Positions 16,869 to 26,338 of a stretch of 64,000 nt of DNA are shown piece by piece. Source of the DNA: Pseudomonas kuykendallii (GTDB taxonomy: Bacteria; Pseudomonadota; Gammaproteobacteria; Pseudomonadales; Pseudomonadaceae); the NCBI RefSeq assembly GCF_900106975.1, contig NZ_FNNU01000003.1, forward strand, positions 186,001-250,000, given 5' to 3'. A model generated the notes under the pieces. It was not told where the DNA came from and made no database searches. It worked only from the letters and a program-made list of their open reading frames with translations. Each line of letters starts with the position of its first letter. Positions within the stretch are counted from its first letter, which is position 1. The position numbers were made by a program, and so were the translations under genes.

Positions 16869-18026
16869 ATGCCAGACAGCCGCGCCCAGCTGGAAAAACT
16901 GATCGCCTTCGACACCACCAGTCGTGAATCGAACCTGGCGCTGATCGCGTTCGTGCGCGATTACCTGTCCGGTCTCGGCATCGCCAGCGACCTGATCTTC
17001 AACGCCGAGCGAACCAAGGCCAACCTGCACGCCCGCCTCGGCCCACCCGGCCCCGGCGGCGTGATGCTGTCCGGCCACAGCGACGTGGTGCCGGTCGACG
17101 GTCAGGCCTGGACGCTGCCGGCGTTCCAGCTCAGCGAACGCGACGGCCGCCTGTACGGACGCGGCACGGCGGACATGAAGGGCTTCCTCGCCTGCGTGCT
17201 GGCGAGCCTGCCGCGCTTCCTCGAGCAGCCGCTGCGCCTGCCGCTGCACATCGCCATTTCCTACGACGAGGAGATCGGCTGCCTCGGCGTGCGCAGCCTG
17301 GTCGAGCAGCTGCGCGCCAGCCCGGACAGGCCGGCGATCTGCCTGATCGGCGAACCCACGGAAATGCGCCCGGTGCTCGGCCACAAGGGCAAACTGGCGA
17401 TGCGCTGCGAGGTGCACGGCGCGGCCTGCCATTCCGCCTATGCGCCGCAGGGCGTGAATGCCATCGAATACGCCGCGCGGCTGATCGGCCGGCTCGGCGA
17501 GATCGGCCAGCGCCTGGCCGAGCCGGCGAAGCACGATTCGCGCTTCGACCCGCCCTACTCCACCGTGCAGACCGGGTTGATCCAGGGCGGCCGGGCGCTG
17601 AACATCGTGCCCGCCGAATGCCGCTTCGACTTCGAGGTGCGCGCGCTGCCGGCGGACGACCCGCGGCAGGTCGCCGTCGAACTGCGCGACTATGCCGAGA
17701 CCCAGTTGCTGCCGCGCATGCGCGCGGTGAGCGAGGCCAGCGACATCCGCTTCAGCGAGCTGTCCAGCTACCCCGGCCTGCTCACCGAGCCGGGCAGCGA
17801 CGCCGCGCGCCTGCTGGCGCTGCTGTGCGCCAGCGACGAGTTCTCCACCGTGGCCTTCGGCACCGAGGGCGGCCTGTTCGACGAAGCCGGCATCGCCACC
17901 GTGGTCTGCGGCCCCGGCAGCATGGAGCAAGGACACAAGCCGGACGAGTTCGTCAGCCTCGATCAACTGGCCCGCTGCGATGCCCTGCTGGCGAGCCTGG
18001 CGCGGTGGATGCAGGTCGAACCCTGA
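16869..18026 (+). CDS. argE: M20 deacylase, acetylornithine deacetylase (ArgE) family
   Basis: This 385-residue zinc hydrolase carries the full M20 metal set: SGHSDVVPVDG (His, Asp), GRGTADMKGF (bridging Asp), SYDEEIGCLG (catalytic and metal Glu), and QGHKPDEFV (His). A dimerisation/lid domain (GHKGKLAMRCEVHGAACHS) sits in the middle. It removes an acyl group from an amino acid or ornithine-like amine. Pseudomonads normally make arginine through ArgJ, and the setting here is catabolic, so a role on an N-acyl intermediate of the FMO/Rid/DUF1028 pathway is more likely than arginine synthesis. The ATG at 16869 is the first that does not read through the upstream repeat. Confidence 0.85.
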   Translation: MPDSRAQLEKLIAFDTTSRESNLALIAFVRDYLSGLGIASDLIFNAERTKANLHARLGPPGPGGVMLSGHSDVVPVDGQAWTLPAFQLSERDGRLYGRGTADMKGFLACVLASLPRFLEQPLRLPLHIAISYDEEIGCLGVRSLVEQLRASPDRPAICLIGEPTEMRPVLGHKGKLAMRCEVHGAACHSAYAPQGVNAIEYAARLIGRLGEIGQRLAEPAKHDSRFDPPYSTVQTGLIQGGRALNIVPAECRFDFEVRALPADDPRQVAVELRDYAETQLLPRMRAVSEASDIRFSELSSYPGLLTEPGSDAARLLALLCASDEFSTVAFGTEGGLFDEAGIATVVCGPGSMEQGHKPDEFVSLDQLARCDALLASLARWMQVEP

Positions 18027-18175
18027 CCAGGGCCGACTCGCGCCTTCGGCCCGCCGATCATCGACGCGACGAACACCGCCTGTTGCGCACGCTGCAGGCG
18101 CGGCGCGTCCACGAGCCAGACAGGGCGCGGCTGAACTAGACTTGCGACTCCCTCCCTTACAATTAGAAGTGGCGC

Positions 18176-19783
18176 ATGAACATTCGTCAGAAGATGATCG
18201 CCAGCGGCGTGCTGAGCGTGGCGGTTGCGGCGGGCCTGGGTGCGGTGGGTTTCTGGGGCCAGACCCAGCTCAACGGTGCGCTGGAGCAGAACGAGCTGAG
18301 TGTCACCGCGCTGCGCAACCATCTCGAAGGCGACATGATGCACGACGCGCTGCGCGCCGACGTGCTGGCCGCCTTCAGCGTCGAGGCGGGCGACTCGGCC
18401 GCCGCCGAGCAGGTACGCAAGGATCTGCGCGAGCATGCCGACTGGTTCAAGCGTGCCATGGACGCCAACGCCGCGTTGCCGCTGCCGACCGACATCCGGC
18501 AGGCCATCGCCCAATTGCAGCCGGCCCTCACCGCCTACATCGCCGAAGCCGAACAGATCACCGAAGCGGCCCTGCGCGATGCCCCGTCAGCCAAGGGCGG
18601 CATGCCGTCGTTCATGCAGCGTTTCGGCGAACTCGAAACCAGGAACGAGGCGATCAGCAGCCTGATCGAAGAACAGGTGAGCGCAGCCCGCGAGAGTGGC
18701 CAGACCGCCGTGCGCAACGCCTCGGTCTATCTGCTCAGCGGGATCGTCCTGGTCAGTCTGCTGCTGGGCCTGATCACCTGGAACCTGATGCGCCGCGTGC
18801 TCGGCCCGCTGCAGCAGTCCGTCGAGGCCGCCCGCGCCATCGCCAGCGGCAACCTGCGCGGTCGTATCGACGTCGATCGGCAGGACGAGGCCGGCCATCT
18901 GCTGCAGGCGCTGGCCGAGATGCAGGGCAACCTCAGCCGGATGATCAGCAGCATCAACCAGCACAGCGAGCAGCTGCAGCAAACCGCCCGCACGCTCACC
19001 GGCACGGCGCAGCGCATTCTGAACGACTCCACCCAGCAGGCGGACAGCGCCACCAGCATGGCCGCGGCCATGGAGCAGATGATCCAGAACATCGCCCAGG
19101 TGTCCTCGCACGCCCACGACGCCAAGGGCATTTCCGCCCATTCCGGGCAACTGGCGTACAGCGGTGGGCAGGTGATACTCGGCGTTGTCGACGGCATGAA
19201 CCGTATCGCCGAGGCGGTCACCTCGTCGTCCGAGACGATCACCGAGCTGGGGCGTTCATCCGAGGAAATCCATTCGATCATCCAGGTCATCAAGAGCATC
19301 GCCGAACAGACCAACCTGCTGGCGCTCAACGCCGCGATCGAGGCCGCGCGCGCCGGCGAGGCGGGCCGCGGGTTCGCCGTGGTCGCCGATGAAGTGCGCA
19401 ACCTGGCGGCCCGCACGGCGCACTCGACGCAGGAAATCACCGACATGATCGGGCGCATTCGCAGCAACACCCACCTGGCGGTGGACAGCATGCAGGCCGG
19501 CGTGACCCGGGTGAACGATGGCGTGGCCTTAGCGCACCAGGCCGGCGATTCGATCAATGAAATACGCGATGGCGCGCAACGCGCCGCCCAGGTGGTGGAG
19601 GAGATTTCCCACACCATCGGTGAACAGAGCAACGCCAGCAGCGAGGTCGCGCAGCGTGTCGAGCAGATCGCGCAGATGGCTCAGCAAAACGCCCAGGCGG
19701 TGAACGAGCTGGCGCACTCGGCGGAGGAACTGGAGCGCGTGGCGCAGGGCATGCGCGACGCCGTCATGCAGTTCCAGGTCTGA
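18176..19783 (+). CDS. Methyl-accepting chemotaxis protein
   Basis: This 535-residue transmembrane chemoreceptor has TM1 at about residues 8-28, a helical periplasmic ligand domain, TM2 at about 183-205 ([18 protein letters not shown]), a HAMP domain and a signalling domain. The conserved hairpin tip reads [20 protein letters not shown] with [15 protein letters not shown]. There is no C-terminal CheR-binding pentapeptide. Lying inside a catabolic block beside the LysR gene, it may sense the compound degraded here. It ends 10 nt from the convergent LysR gene. Confidence 0.95.
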   Translation: MNIRQKMIASGVLSVAVAAGLGAVGFWGQTQLNGALEQNELSVTALRNHLEGDMMHDALRADVLAAFSVEAGDSAAAEQVRKDLREHADWFKRAMDANAALPLPTDIRQAIAQLQPALTAYIAEAEQITEAALRDAPSAKGGMPSFMQRFGELETRNEAISSLIEEQVSAARESGQTAVRNASVYLLSGIVLVSLLLGLITWNLMRRVLGPLQQSVEAARAIASGNLRGRIDVDRQDEAGHLLQALAEMQGNLSRMISSINQHSEQLQQTARTLTGTAQRILNDSTQQADSATSMAAAMEQMIQNIAQVSSHAHDAKGISAHSGQLAYSGGQVILGVVDGMNRIAEAVTSSSETITELGRSSEEIHSIIQVIKSIAEQTNLLALNAAIEAARAGEAGRGFAVVADEVRNLAARTAHSTQEITDMIGRIRSNTHLAVDSMQAGVTRVNDGVALAHQAGDSINEIRDGAQRAAQVVEEISHTIGEQSNASSEVAQRVEQIAQMAQQNAQAVNELAHSAEELERVAQGMRDAVMQFQV

Positions 19784-19793
19784 GGCGGCGGGC

Positions 19794-20717
19794 TCAGGCG
19801 GACTCGGTTTCCGGCTTCTCGCCCAGCTCCGCCTTGCAGTAATCGACGAACAACTGCGCCGGCTTGGTCAGTTGCGCGCGTTTCAGCCAAGCGGCGACCA
19901 GACCGGAGCCGGTGACGTCCTCGGTGATGTTCAGGCACACCACCCGCTGGCCGTCGTAGGTGACGTCGCTGTGCGGGCGGGTGACCAGCACCGAAAAGCC
20001 GAAACCCTGGCCGACCATGCCGCGGACCATCTCGATGGAGGGCGAGCTGAAGGCGATGTTCGGGCTCAGCCCCAGCTCCTCGAAGATGCTCACGAAGTAG
20101 GTGCGGCTGGGCAGCACGTCGAGCAGGATCATCGGCTCCAGCACCAGGTCGCGCAGCGACACGCGCTCCTGCGCGGCGAAGCGATGGCCTTCGGGCAATA
20201 GCGCGTAGGGGCGCTGCGGCGGCATCAGCGGCTCGGTCTCGATGGTGCCGTCGAGGTCGTGCTCGTAGAAGATCGCCAGGTCGAAGCGACCGCCCGTGAG
20301 GCCCTGCACCAGCTCCTGCTGCTCGCCGTCGTGCAGGCGGATTTCCACCCCGGGATACAAGGTCCGGAAGCCGGCGATCAGGCGCGGAAGGTACAGCGGC
20401 GCCACCGTCTCGAAGCAGCCGATGTCGATCTGCCCGGCCACCACGTCGTTGTCGGCCAGGGCGTTCTGCTCGAATTCGTGGGCCATGCGCAGCAGTTCCT
20501 GCGCCTTGCGGTAGAAGCGCGCGCCGCTGGGCGTGAGCGAGACGCCCTGGGCGTGGTGGCGAATGAACAGCTGCACGCCGAAGCTCTCTTCCAGGCCCTT
20601 GATCGCGGTGGAGATCGACGGCTGGGCGATGTACAGCTTGCGCGACGCCTCGGCGACGCTGCCGCACTCCACGGTGGTGACGAAATACCTGATCTGACGC
20701 AGGGTGTAGGAAGCCAC
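19794..20717 (-). CDS. LysR family transcriptional regulator
   Basis: This 307-residue LysR-type regulator begins MASYTLRQIRYFVTTVECGS with HTH SVAEASRKLYIAQPSISTAIKGLEE (residues about 19-42), followed by a full effector-binding domain. It is divergent from the aldehyde dehydrogenase gene across a 473-nt gap holding repeated GCTTTTTCG motifs, so it is the obvious candidate activator of the aldehyde dehydrogenase, aminotransferase, ABC and GMC genes. The inducer is probably the amine or alcohol substrate. It is convergent with the chemoreceptor gene. Confidence 0.92.
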   Translation of the reverse strand: MASYTLRQIRYFVTTVECGSVAEASRKLYIAQPSISTAIKGLEESFGVQLFIRHHAQGVSLTPSGARFYRKAQELLRMAHEFEQNALADNDVVAGQIDIGCFETVAPLYLPRLIAGFRTLYPGVEIRLHDGEQQELVQGLTGGRFDLAIFYEHDLDGTIETEPLMPPQRPYALLPEGHRFAAQERVSLRDLVLEPMILLDVLPSRTYFVSIFEELGLSPNIAFSSPSIEMVRGMVGQGFGFSVLVTRPHSDVTYDGQRVVCLNITEDVTGSGLVAAWLKRAQLTKPAQLFVDYCKAELGEKPETESA

Positions 20718-21190
20718 GGATTACCTCGGGGGTGACGATTGCGGCGCTCACCATAACGTGTCGGGGTGCCGCAGAGGCACCGCGCCGCAACAGCATTTTG
20801 CTCGCGGGTGAGCAGCTTTTTTCGAGGGTGCGTGCGCGCCGGGTGACGAGGGGCTTTGCAAGATGCTGGCCGCCACCCGCCAGCGGGTGAAGGCGGCGCG
20901 ACCTTCGCCACCATCCGGCTGCGCACCCGGCACCGAAATGAAGCGCCAGGCAGCCGCCTCGCGCGCCGCCCTCGCCCTCCCGAAAGCCCTAAAAGAACAA
21001 ACCGGAACCTGCATCGCCGCCTGCGAGCACTCCGCTCCGCCGCGGTGCCATGCGCCGCACCACGAGCGTGCGAGAAGCGCTTTTTCGGTGCGCGCAAAGC
21101 CAGCTTTTTCGTATGTCCCGAGCATATTTTTAATATTTTTCCTTGTGTCGCCCTTACGCCACCATCCGCTCACAGCAACGGGAAAAGGGG
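20718..21190. other. Long divergent intergenic region with repeated GCTTTTTCG motifs
   Basis: No gene is supported in these 473 nt. GCTTTTTCG occurs at 21079-21087 and 21103-21111, and a variant with six T at 20815-20824. An AT-rich run (catatttttaatattttt) at about 21123-21140 near the aldehyde dehydrogenase start probably includes its promoter. The length is more than a simple divergent promoter needs. Confidence 0.5.
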
Positions 21191-22690
21191 ATGGCGGTGT
21201 ACGAACTCAGCGACTGGCAGCAACGGGCGCAGCAGCAACGCTTCATCGACCGCGCGATCATCGGCGGTCGCCAGGTCGGCGCGCAGTCGGGGGCCACCTT
21301 CGCCTCGATCAATCCGGCCACCGGCGCGCTGCTGGCCAATGTCGCCGCCTGCGATGCCGCCGATGTCGACCTCGCGGTAAGCGCCGCGCGGCGCTCCTTC
21401 GAGGCCGGCGTCTGGTCGCAGCGCTCGCCGGCCGAGCGCAAGCAGGTGCTGCTCAAGCTGGCCGAGCTGATCCTCGTTCATCGTGACGAACTGGCGCTGC
21501 TCGACTCGCTGAACATGGGCAAGCCGGTGATGGATGCCTGGAACATCGACGTGCCCGGCGCCGCCGGCGTGTTCCGCTGGTACGCCGAAAGCCTCGACAA
21601 GCTCTACGACGAAGTCGCGCCGAGCGCGCGCAACGTGCTCGCCACCATCACCCGCGAAGCGCTGGGCGTGGTCGCTGCCGTGGTGCCGTGGAATTTCCCG
21701 CTGGACATGGCCGCCTGGAAGCTCGCCCCGGCGCTGGCCGCCGGCAACTCGGTGATCCTCAAGCCGGCCGAGCAATCGCCCTTCTCCGCCCTGCGCCTGG
21801 CCGAACTCGCCCTGGAAGCAGGCATCCCGGAAGGCGTGCTCAACGTCGTCACCGGCCTCGGCGAAACCGCCGGCAAGGCGCTGGGCCGGCACATGGACGT
21901 CGACTGCCTGGCCTTCACCGGCTCCACCGAAGTGGGCAAGTACTTCATGGGCTACTCGGCGCAATCCAACCTCAAGCAGGTCTGGCTGGAATGCGGCGGC
22001 AAGAGTGCCAACCTGGTGTTCGCCGACTGCCAGGACCTGGACCTGGCCGCCGAGAAGGCCGCCTTCGGCATCTTCTTCAACCAGGGCGAAGTCTGCTCGG
22101 CCAACTCGCGACTGTTGGTGGAACGCTCGATCCACGACGAATTCGTCGAACGCGTGCTGAGCAAGGCCCGCGACTGGCAACCCGGAGATCCGCTGGACCC
22201 GGCCAGCCGCGCCGGCGCCATCGTCGAGCAGCGGCAGACCGCGCGGATCATGGAATTCATCGACAGCGCGAGGAACGAAGGCGCGCATCTTGCGTGTGGC
22301 GGAAGGCAGCTGAGTTTCAACGGCTCGGACAACTTCATCGAACCGACCCTGTTCACCGGGGTGACGCCGGACAGCCGCCTGGCCCGCGAGGAAGTGTTCG
22401 GCCCGGTGCTGGCGGTGACGCCCTTCGACAGCGAAGAGCAGGCCGTGCAACTGGCCAACGACAGCGTCTACGGCCTCGCCGCCTCGCTGTGGAGCGACGA
22501 CCTCAACCGCGCCCACCGCGTGGCGCGCCGCCTCAGGGTCGGCACGGTGTCGGTGAACACCGTCGATGCGCTGGACGTCAGCACGCCCTTCGGCGGGGGC
22601 AAGCAGTCGGGCTTCGGCCGTGACCTGTCGCTGCACTCGTTCGACAAGTACACCCAACTGAAAACCACCTGGTTCCAACTGCGTCCGTAG
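21191..22690 (+). CDS. NAD(P)-dependent aldehyde dehydrogenase (PuuC-like)
   Basis: This 499-residue cytosolic ALDH carries VVPWNFPLDMAAWKLAPALA (cofactor site), FTGSTEVGKY, LECGGKSANLVF (general-base Glu) and FFNQGEVCSANSRL (catalytic Cys), with the usual C-terminal PFGGGKQSGFGRDL. Overall wording resembles gamma-glutamyl-aminobutyraldehyde and aminoaldehyde dehydrogenases. Oxidation of an amino-aldehyde to the acid fits the following aminotransferase. The ATG at 21191 has GGGAAAAGGGG just upstream. The TAG stop lies inside an inverted-repeat unit. Confidence 0.93.
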   Translation: MAVYELSDWQQRAQQQRFIDRAIIGGRQVGAQSGATFASINPATGALLANVAACDAADVDLAVSAARRSFEAGVWSQRSPAERKQVLLKLAELILVHRDELALLDSLNMGKPVMDAWNIDVPGAAGVFRWYAESLDKLYDEVAPSARNVLATITREALGVVAAVVPWNFPLDMAAWKLAPALAAGNSVILKPAEQSPFSALRLAELALEAGIPEGVLNVVTGLGETAGKALGRHMDVDCLAFTGSTEVGKYFMGYSAQSNLKQVWLECGGKSANLVFADCQDLDLAAEKAAFGIFFNQGEVCSANSRLLVERSIHDEFVERVLSKARDWQPGDPLDPASRAGAIVEQRQTARIMEFIDSARNEGAHLACGGRQLSFNGSDNFIEPTLFTGVTPDSRLAREEVFGPVLAVTPFDSEEQAVQLANDSVYGLAASLWSDDLNRAHRVARRLRVGTVSVNTVDALDVSTPFGGGKQSGFGRDLSLHSFDKYTQLKTTWFQLRP

Positions 22691-22789
22691 GGTGCGCCAT
22701 GCGCACCGGATGGTGCTCCGGTTGTAGGGTGCGCTGCGCGCACCAGACGAGTCGATCAAATTATTAACGGTGCGCACGACGCACCCTGC
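22687..22789. repeat. Three GTAGGGTGCGC-type repeat arms
   Basis: Arms of 21 nt lie at 22687-22707 and 22724-22744 in one orientation (GTAGGGTGCGCC...) and at 22769-22789 in the other (GGTGCGCACGACGCACCC...). The first includes the aldehyde dehydrogenase stop codon. Any of the first two can pair with the third to form an intercistronic hairpin. Confidence 0.88.
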
Positions 22790-22812
22790 ACGCCACGGGC
22801 GGAGACCTTGCG

Positions 22813-24183
22813 ATGACTGCCAAGCACACGACGAAGGAATACCAGGCCCTGGATGCCGCGCACCACATCCATGCCTTCCTCGATCAGAAGGCGCTCAACG
22901 CGCAGGGTGCGCTGGTGATCGCCAAAGGCCAGGGCCTGAACCTGTGGGACAACGACGGCAAGCGCTACCTGGACGGCATGTCCGGCCTCTGGTGCACCGC
23001 GCTGGGCTACGGGCGCGCCGACCTGAACGCCGCGGCGACGCGCCAGCTGGAGGAACTGCCGTACTACAACCTGTTCTTCCACACCACCCATCCGCGGGTG
23101 ATCGAGCTCTCCGAACTGCTGTTCAGCCTGCTGCCGGCGCATTACAGCCACGCGATCTACACCAACTCCGGCTCGGAGGCCAACGAGGTGCTGATCCGCA
23201 GCGTGCGGCGCTACTGGCAGATCCTCGGCCAGCCGCGGAAGAAGGTGATGATCGGCCGCTGGAACGGCTACCACGGCTCCACGCTGGGCAGCACCGCGCT
23301 CGGTGGCATGGGCTTCATGCACGAGATGGGCGGCATGCTGCCGGACTTCGCCCACATCGGCGAGCCGTACTGGTTCGCCGAGGGCGGCGATCTTTCCGAA
23401 GAGGCGTTCGGCCTCAAGGCCGCGCGTGAGCTGGAAGCGAAGATTCTCGAACTGGGCGCGGAGAACGTCGCCGCCTTCGTCGCCGAACCCTTCCAGGGCG
23501 CCGGCGGCATGATCTTCCCGCCCGCCAGCTACTGGGCGGAAATCCAGCGCATCTGCCGCCAGTACGACGTACTACTGTGCGCCGACGAAGTGATCGGCGG
23601 CTTCGGCCGCACCGGCGAGTGGTTCGCCCACCAGCATTTCGGTTTCCAGCCGGACACCCTGACCATCGCCAAGGGCCTCACCTCCGGCTACATCCCCATG
23701 GGCGGCCTGGTGTTCAGCGCGCGCATGGCCGAGGTGCTGGTGCAACAGGGCGGCGTGTTCGCCCACGGCCTGACCTATTCCGGGCACCCGGTGGCCGCCG
23801 CGGTGGCCATCGCCAACCTCACCGCGCTGCGCGACGAGAAGATCGTCGAGACGGTGAAGAACGACACCGGCCCGTACCTGCAGAACCTGCTGCGCGACAC
23901 CTTCGCCGCGCACCCGCTGATCGGCGAAGTGCAAGGCGCCGGGCTGGTCGCCGCGTTGCAGTTCACCGAGGACAAGGCCACGCGCAAACGCTTCGCCAAC
24001 GAGAACGACATCGCCTGGCACTGCCGCACCGTCGGCTTCGACGAAGGCCTGATCATCCGCTCGACGCTGGGCCGGATGATCATGGCGCCGGCGCTGGTCG
24101 CCAGCCACGCCGAACTGGACGAACTGGTGGAGAAGACCCGGCGCGCGGTGGATCGCACCGCGAAGGAGCTGGGTTTGCTCTGA
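22813..24183 (+). CDS. Class III PLP aminotransferase (omega/polyamine type)
   Basis: This 456-residue fold-type I enzyme shows IYTNSGSEANEVLIR, AFVAEPFQGAGG, CADEVIGGFGRTGEWF and the PLP lysine in TIAKGLTSGYIPMGG. The sequence is closest in style to putrescine/polyamine:pyruvate aminotransferases (SpuC-like) and other omega-aminotransferases, which convert a terminal amine to an aldehyde. Together with the preceding aldehyde dehydrogenase it makes an amine to aldehyde to acid route. Repeat arms lie on both sides of the gene. Exact substrate not known. Confidence 0.92.
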   Translation: MTAKHTTKEYQALDAAHHIHAFLDQKALNAQGALVIAKGQGLNLWDNDGKRYLDGMSGLWCTALGYGRADLNAAATRQLEELPYYNLFFHTTHPRVIELSELLFSLLPAHYSHAIYTNSGSEANEVLIRSVRRYWQILGQPRKKVMIGRWNGYHGSTLGSTALGGMGFMHEMGGMLPDFAHIGEPYWFAEGGDLSEEAFGLKAARELEAKILELGAENVAAFVAEPFQGAGGMIFPPASYWAEIQRICRQYDVLLCADEVIGGFGRTGEWFAHQHFGFQPDTLTIAKGLTSGYIPMGGLVFSARMAEVLVQQGGVFAHGLTYSGHPVAAAVAIANLTALRDEKIVETVKNDTGPYLQNLLRDTFAAHPLIGEVQGAGLVAALQFTEDKATRKRFANENDIAWHCRTVGFDEGLIIRSTLGRMIMAPALVASHAELDELVEKTRRAVDRTAKELGLL

Positions 24184-24192
24184 GATGCCCTC

Positions 24193-24301
24193 GGTGCGCA
24201 CGGCGCACCCTACGGCCATGCAGCCGTTGGGGCGCCGCGCACTGAAACACTGGACCAACGCTGCACCGCCGAACATGAACCCCACCCGTCAGAGGTGGGG
24301 T
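24193..24301. repeat. Repeat arm plus separate GC hairpin upstream of the ABC importer genes
   Basis: The arm GGTGCGCACGGCGCACCC... lies at 24193-24213. At 24279-24301 CCCCACC and GGTGGGG form a 7-bp hairpin with a 7-nt loop. The hairpin lacks a T-run, so attenuation is possible but not evident. Confidence 0.6.
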
Positions 24302-24371
24302 CACGGAACCCCTGGGCCACTGGCCACCCCCTGCCCCGACCTCGAAAGCCAACCGTCTGTGGGAGTTTTTC

Positions 24372-25358
24372 ATGCACAAGTCCTTGCTCAAGCGCACCTC
24401 GCTGTCCCTCGCTACCCTGGCACTGGCCATGGGTGTCGCCACCGGCGCCCAGGCCGGCAAGCTGTCCATCGGCCACACCACCTGGGTCGGCTACGGCACC
24501 CTGTACCTGGCCCGCGACCTCGGCTACTTCAAGGACGCCGGCCTCGACGTGGAGCTGACCACCATCGAGGAAGCCTCGATGTACATGGCCGCCCAGGCGT
24601 CGGGGAAACTCACCGGCTCGGCGTCCACCATCGACGAGATCCTCAAGTACCGCTCCAAGGACTTCTGCTTCAAGGCGGTGGTCGCGCTGGACGAATCCCA
24701 CGGCGGCGACGGCATCGTGGTGAGCAAGGACATCACCGACATCAAGGGCCTGAAGGGCAAGTCGGTGGCGGTCAACGAGGGCTCGGTGTCGCAGTTCTGG
24801 CTGTCCTACCTGCTGAAGAACGCCGGCATGAGCATGGCCGACGTCGAAGTGCAGAACATGACCGCCGATGACGCCGCCTCCGCCTTCATCGCCGGCCGCG
24901 TGCCGGCCGCCGTGACCTGGGAACCGAACCTGACCATGGTCAAGCAGAAAGGCGCCGGCAACGTGCTGGTCGACAGCAGCAGCACGCCCGGCGTGATCGT
25001 CGACGTGGTGGCGCTGGATTGCGGCGTGATCGAGAAACAGCCGGAAGACGTCAAGGCGCTGGTGGCCGGCGTGCTGAAGGCGGTCGAGTACACCAAGACC
25101 CATCCGAAGGAAGCCTACGAAATCATGGCCAAGGGCGTCGGCGGCTACCTGTCGAAACCCGAGGACCTGGCCGAAGCCGCGAAGGGCGTGAAGTTTCTCG
25201 ACGCAGCGGATAACCAGAAGCTGCTCGGCGTGCCCGGCAAGGCCGGCGACATCGCCGGCATCATCAGCCTGGCCAACGAGACCTGGAGCAGCCTGCAGGG
25301 CAAGCCGTACGACGTGAAGTACGAAGACCTGGTCGACACCTCCTTCGTCACGCCGTAA
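24372..25358 (+). CDS. ABC transporter substrate-binding protein, NitT/TauT type
   Basis: This 328-residue periplasmic protein has a signal peptide cut after TGAQA near residue 28. The mature part opens KLSIGHTTWVGYGTLYLARD and continues GYFKDAGLDVEL, the pattern of the NMT1/SsuA/TauA/NrtA family that binds sulfonates, nitrate, pyrimidine precursors or small amines. AAQASGKLTGSAST and VNEGSVSQFWLSYLLKNAG line the presumed cleft. It is followed by its permease and ATPase genes, with two strong intercistronic hairpins in the gap, an arrangement that often raises the binding-protein mRNA level. Ligand unknown, presumably the substrate of the neighbouring enzymes. Confidence 0.92.
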   Translation: MHKSLLKRTSLSLATLALAMGVATGAQAGKLSIGHTTWVGYGTLYLARDLGYFKDAGLDVELTTIEEASMYMAAQASGKLTGSASTIDEILKYRSKDFCFKAVVALDESHGGDGIVVSKDITDIKGLKGKSVAVNEGSVSQFWLSYLLKNAGMSMADVEVQNMTADDAASAFIAGRVPAAVTWEPNLTMVKQKGAGNVLVDSSSTPGVIVDVVALDCGVIEKQPEDVKALVAGVLKAVEYTKTHPKEAYEIMAKGVGGYLSKPEDLAEAAKGVKFLDAADNQKLLGVPGKAGDIAGIISLANETWSSLQGKPYDVKYEDLVDTSFVTP

Positions 25359-25368
25359 GTGCTCTGCT

Positions 25369-25470
25369 CCCCTCTCCCACGTGTGGGAGAGGGGCCGGGG
25401 TAGAGGGTTGGAAACATGCGCATGAAGGTGTCCACCCCTCTCCCTAGCCCTCTCCCCAAGGGGGAGAGGG
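25369..25470. repeat. Two intercistronic palindromes of CCCCTCTCCC type
   Basis: CCCCTCTCCCAC and GTGGGAGAGGGG face each other with a 2-nt centre (25369-25394). CCCTCTCCCC and GGGGAGAGGG flank AAG (25448-25470). Such CTCTCCC...GGGAGAG elements are common dispersed intergenic repeats in GC-rich Gammaproteobacteria. They probably cap the binding-protein message. Confidence 0.85.
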
Positions 25471-25534
25471 GACTGACGGTGGTCACCTGCCGTTTTCCGT
25501 GCGTCTTCCAAATATCCGCAACACGAGGTGGTTC

Positions 25535-26338
25535 ATGGCCACGCAAAAATCCTGGTTGCAGCGCTGCCTGACACCCAAAGTCGAACTGCCGGGCAAGCTC
25601 GTGCTCGGCGCCGGCAGCCTCTGCTGGCTGCTGGTCTTCGGCCTGTGGGCCGGGTTTTCCTATGGCGGCGTGGTGCCGTCGATGTTTCTGCCGACGCCGG
25701 GCGACGTGCTCGCCGCCGGCGCCCGCCTGGCCGGCGACGGCACGCTGAGCAAGCACGTGCTGGCCAGCCTGGAAGTGGTGCTGATCGGCTTCGTCGTGTC
25801 GTCGCTGGTGTCGGTACCGCTCGGCCTGCTGATGGGCAGCTTCCGCATCGTCCAGGCGTTCCTCGAACCCCTGGTCAACTTCATCCGCTACCTGCCGGTG
25901 ACCTCCTTCGTGCCGCTGTTCATCCTGTGGATCGGCATCGGCCTGGAGCAGCGCGTGGCGGTGATCATCTTCGGCGTGTTCTTCCAGCAACTGGTGATGA
26001 TCGCCGACGTCTCCAAGGGCGTGCAGAAAGACCTGATCAACGCCAGCTACACCCTCGGCGCCAGCCGCCGCGACGTGGTCCTGCACGTGCTCGGCCCGGC
26101 TTCGCTGCCGGGCATTCTCGACACCCTGCGGGTGACAATGGGCTGGGCCTGGACCTACCTGGTGGTGGCCGAGCTGGTCGCCGCCTCGAGCGGCCTGGGC
26201 TACATCAGCCTCAAGGCCATGCGTGGTTTCCAGGTCGACGTGATCTTCCTCGCCATCGCCATCATCGGCCTGCTCGGGCTGATTACCGATCAACTGTTCC
26301 GTCTGCTTCGACTGAGGATTGCCGCATGGGCGCAGTAG
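25535..26338 (+). CDS. ABC transporter permease, NitT/TauT type
   Basis: This 267-residue inner-membrane protein has about six helices and the EAA-like coupling loop INASYTLGASRRDVVLHVLGPASLPGI near residue 175. YLPVTSFVPLFILWIGIG is the usual conserved core. It forms a homodimeric channel for the importer. The ATG at 25535 has GAGGTGG upstream. Its 3' end overlaps the ATPase gene by 13 nt, showing translational coupling. Confidence 0.92.
   Translation: MATQKSWLQRCLTPKVELPGKLVLGAGSLCWLLVFGLWAGFSYGGVVPSMFLPTPGDVLAAGARLAGDGTLSKHVLASLEVVLIGFVVSSLVSVPLGLLMGSFRIVQAFLEPLVNFIRYLPVTSFVPLFILWIGIGLEQRVAVIIFGVFFQQLVMIADVSKGVQKDLINASYTLGASRRDVVLHVLGPASLPGILDTLRVTMGWAWTYLVVAELVAASSGLGYISLKAMRGFQVDVIFLAIAIIGLLGLITDQLFRLLRLRIAAWAQ

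Noticed and set aside
16869-18026. M20 protein as the arginine-biosynthetic acetylornithine deacetylase
   Set aside because: No arginine genes are nearby and pseudomonads use the ArgJ cycle. The setting is catabolic, so only the family name is kept.
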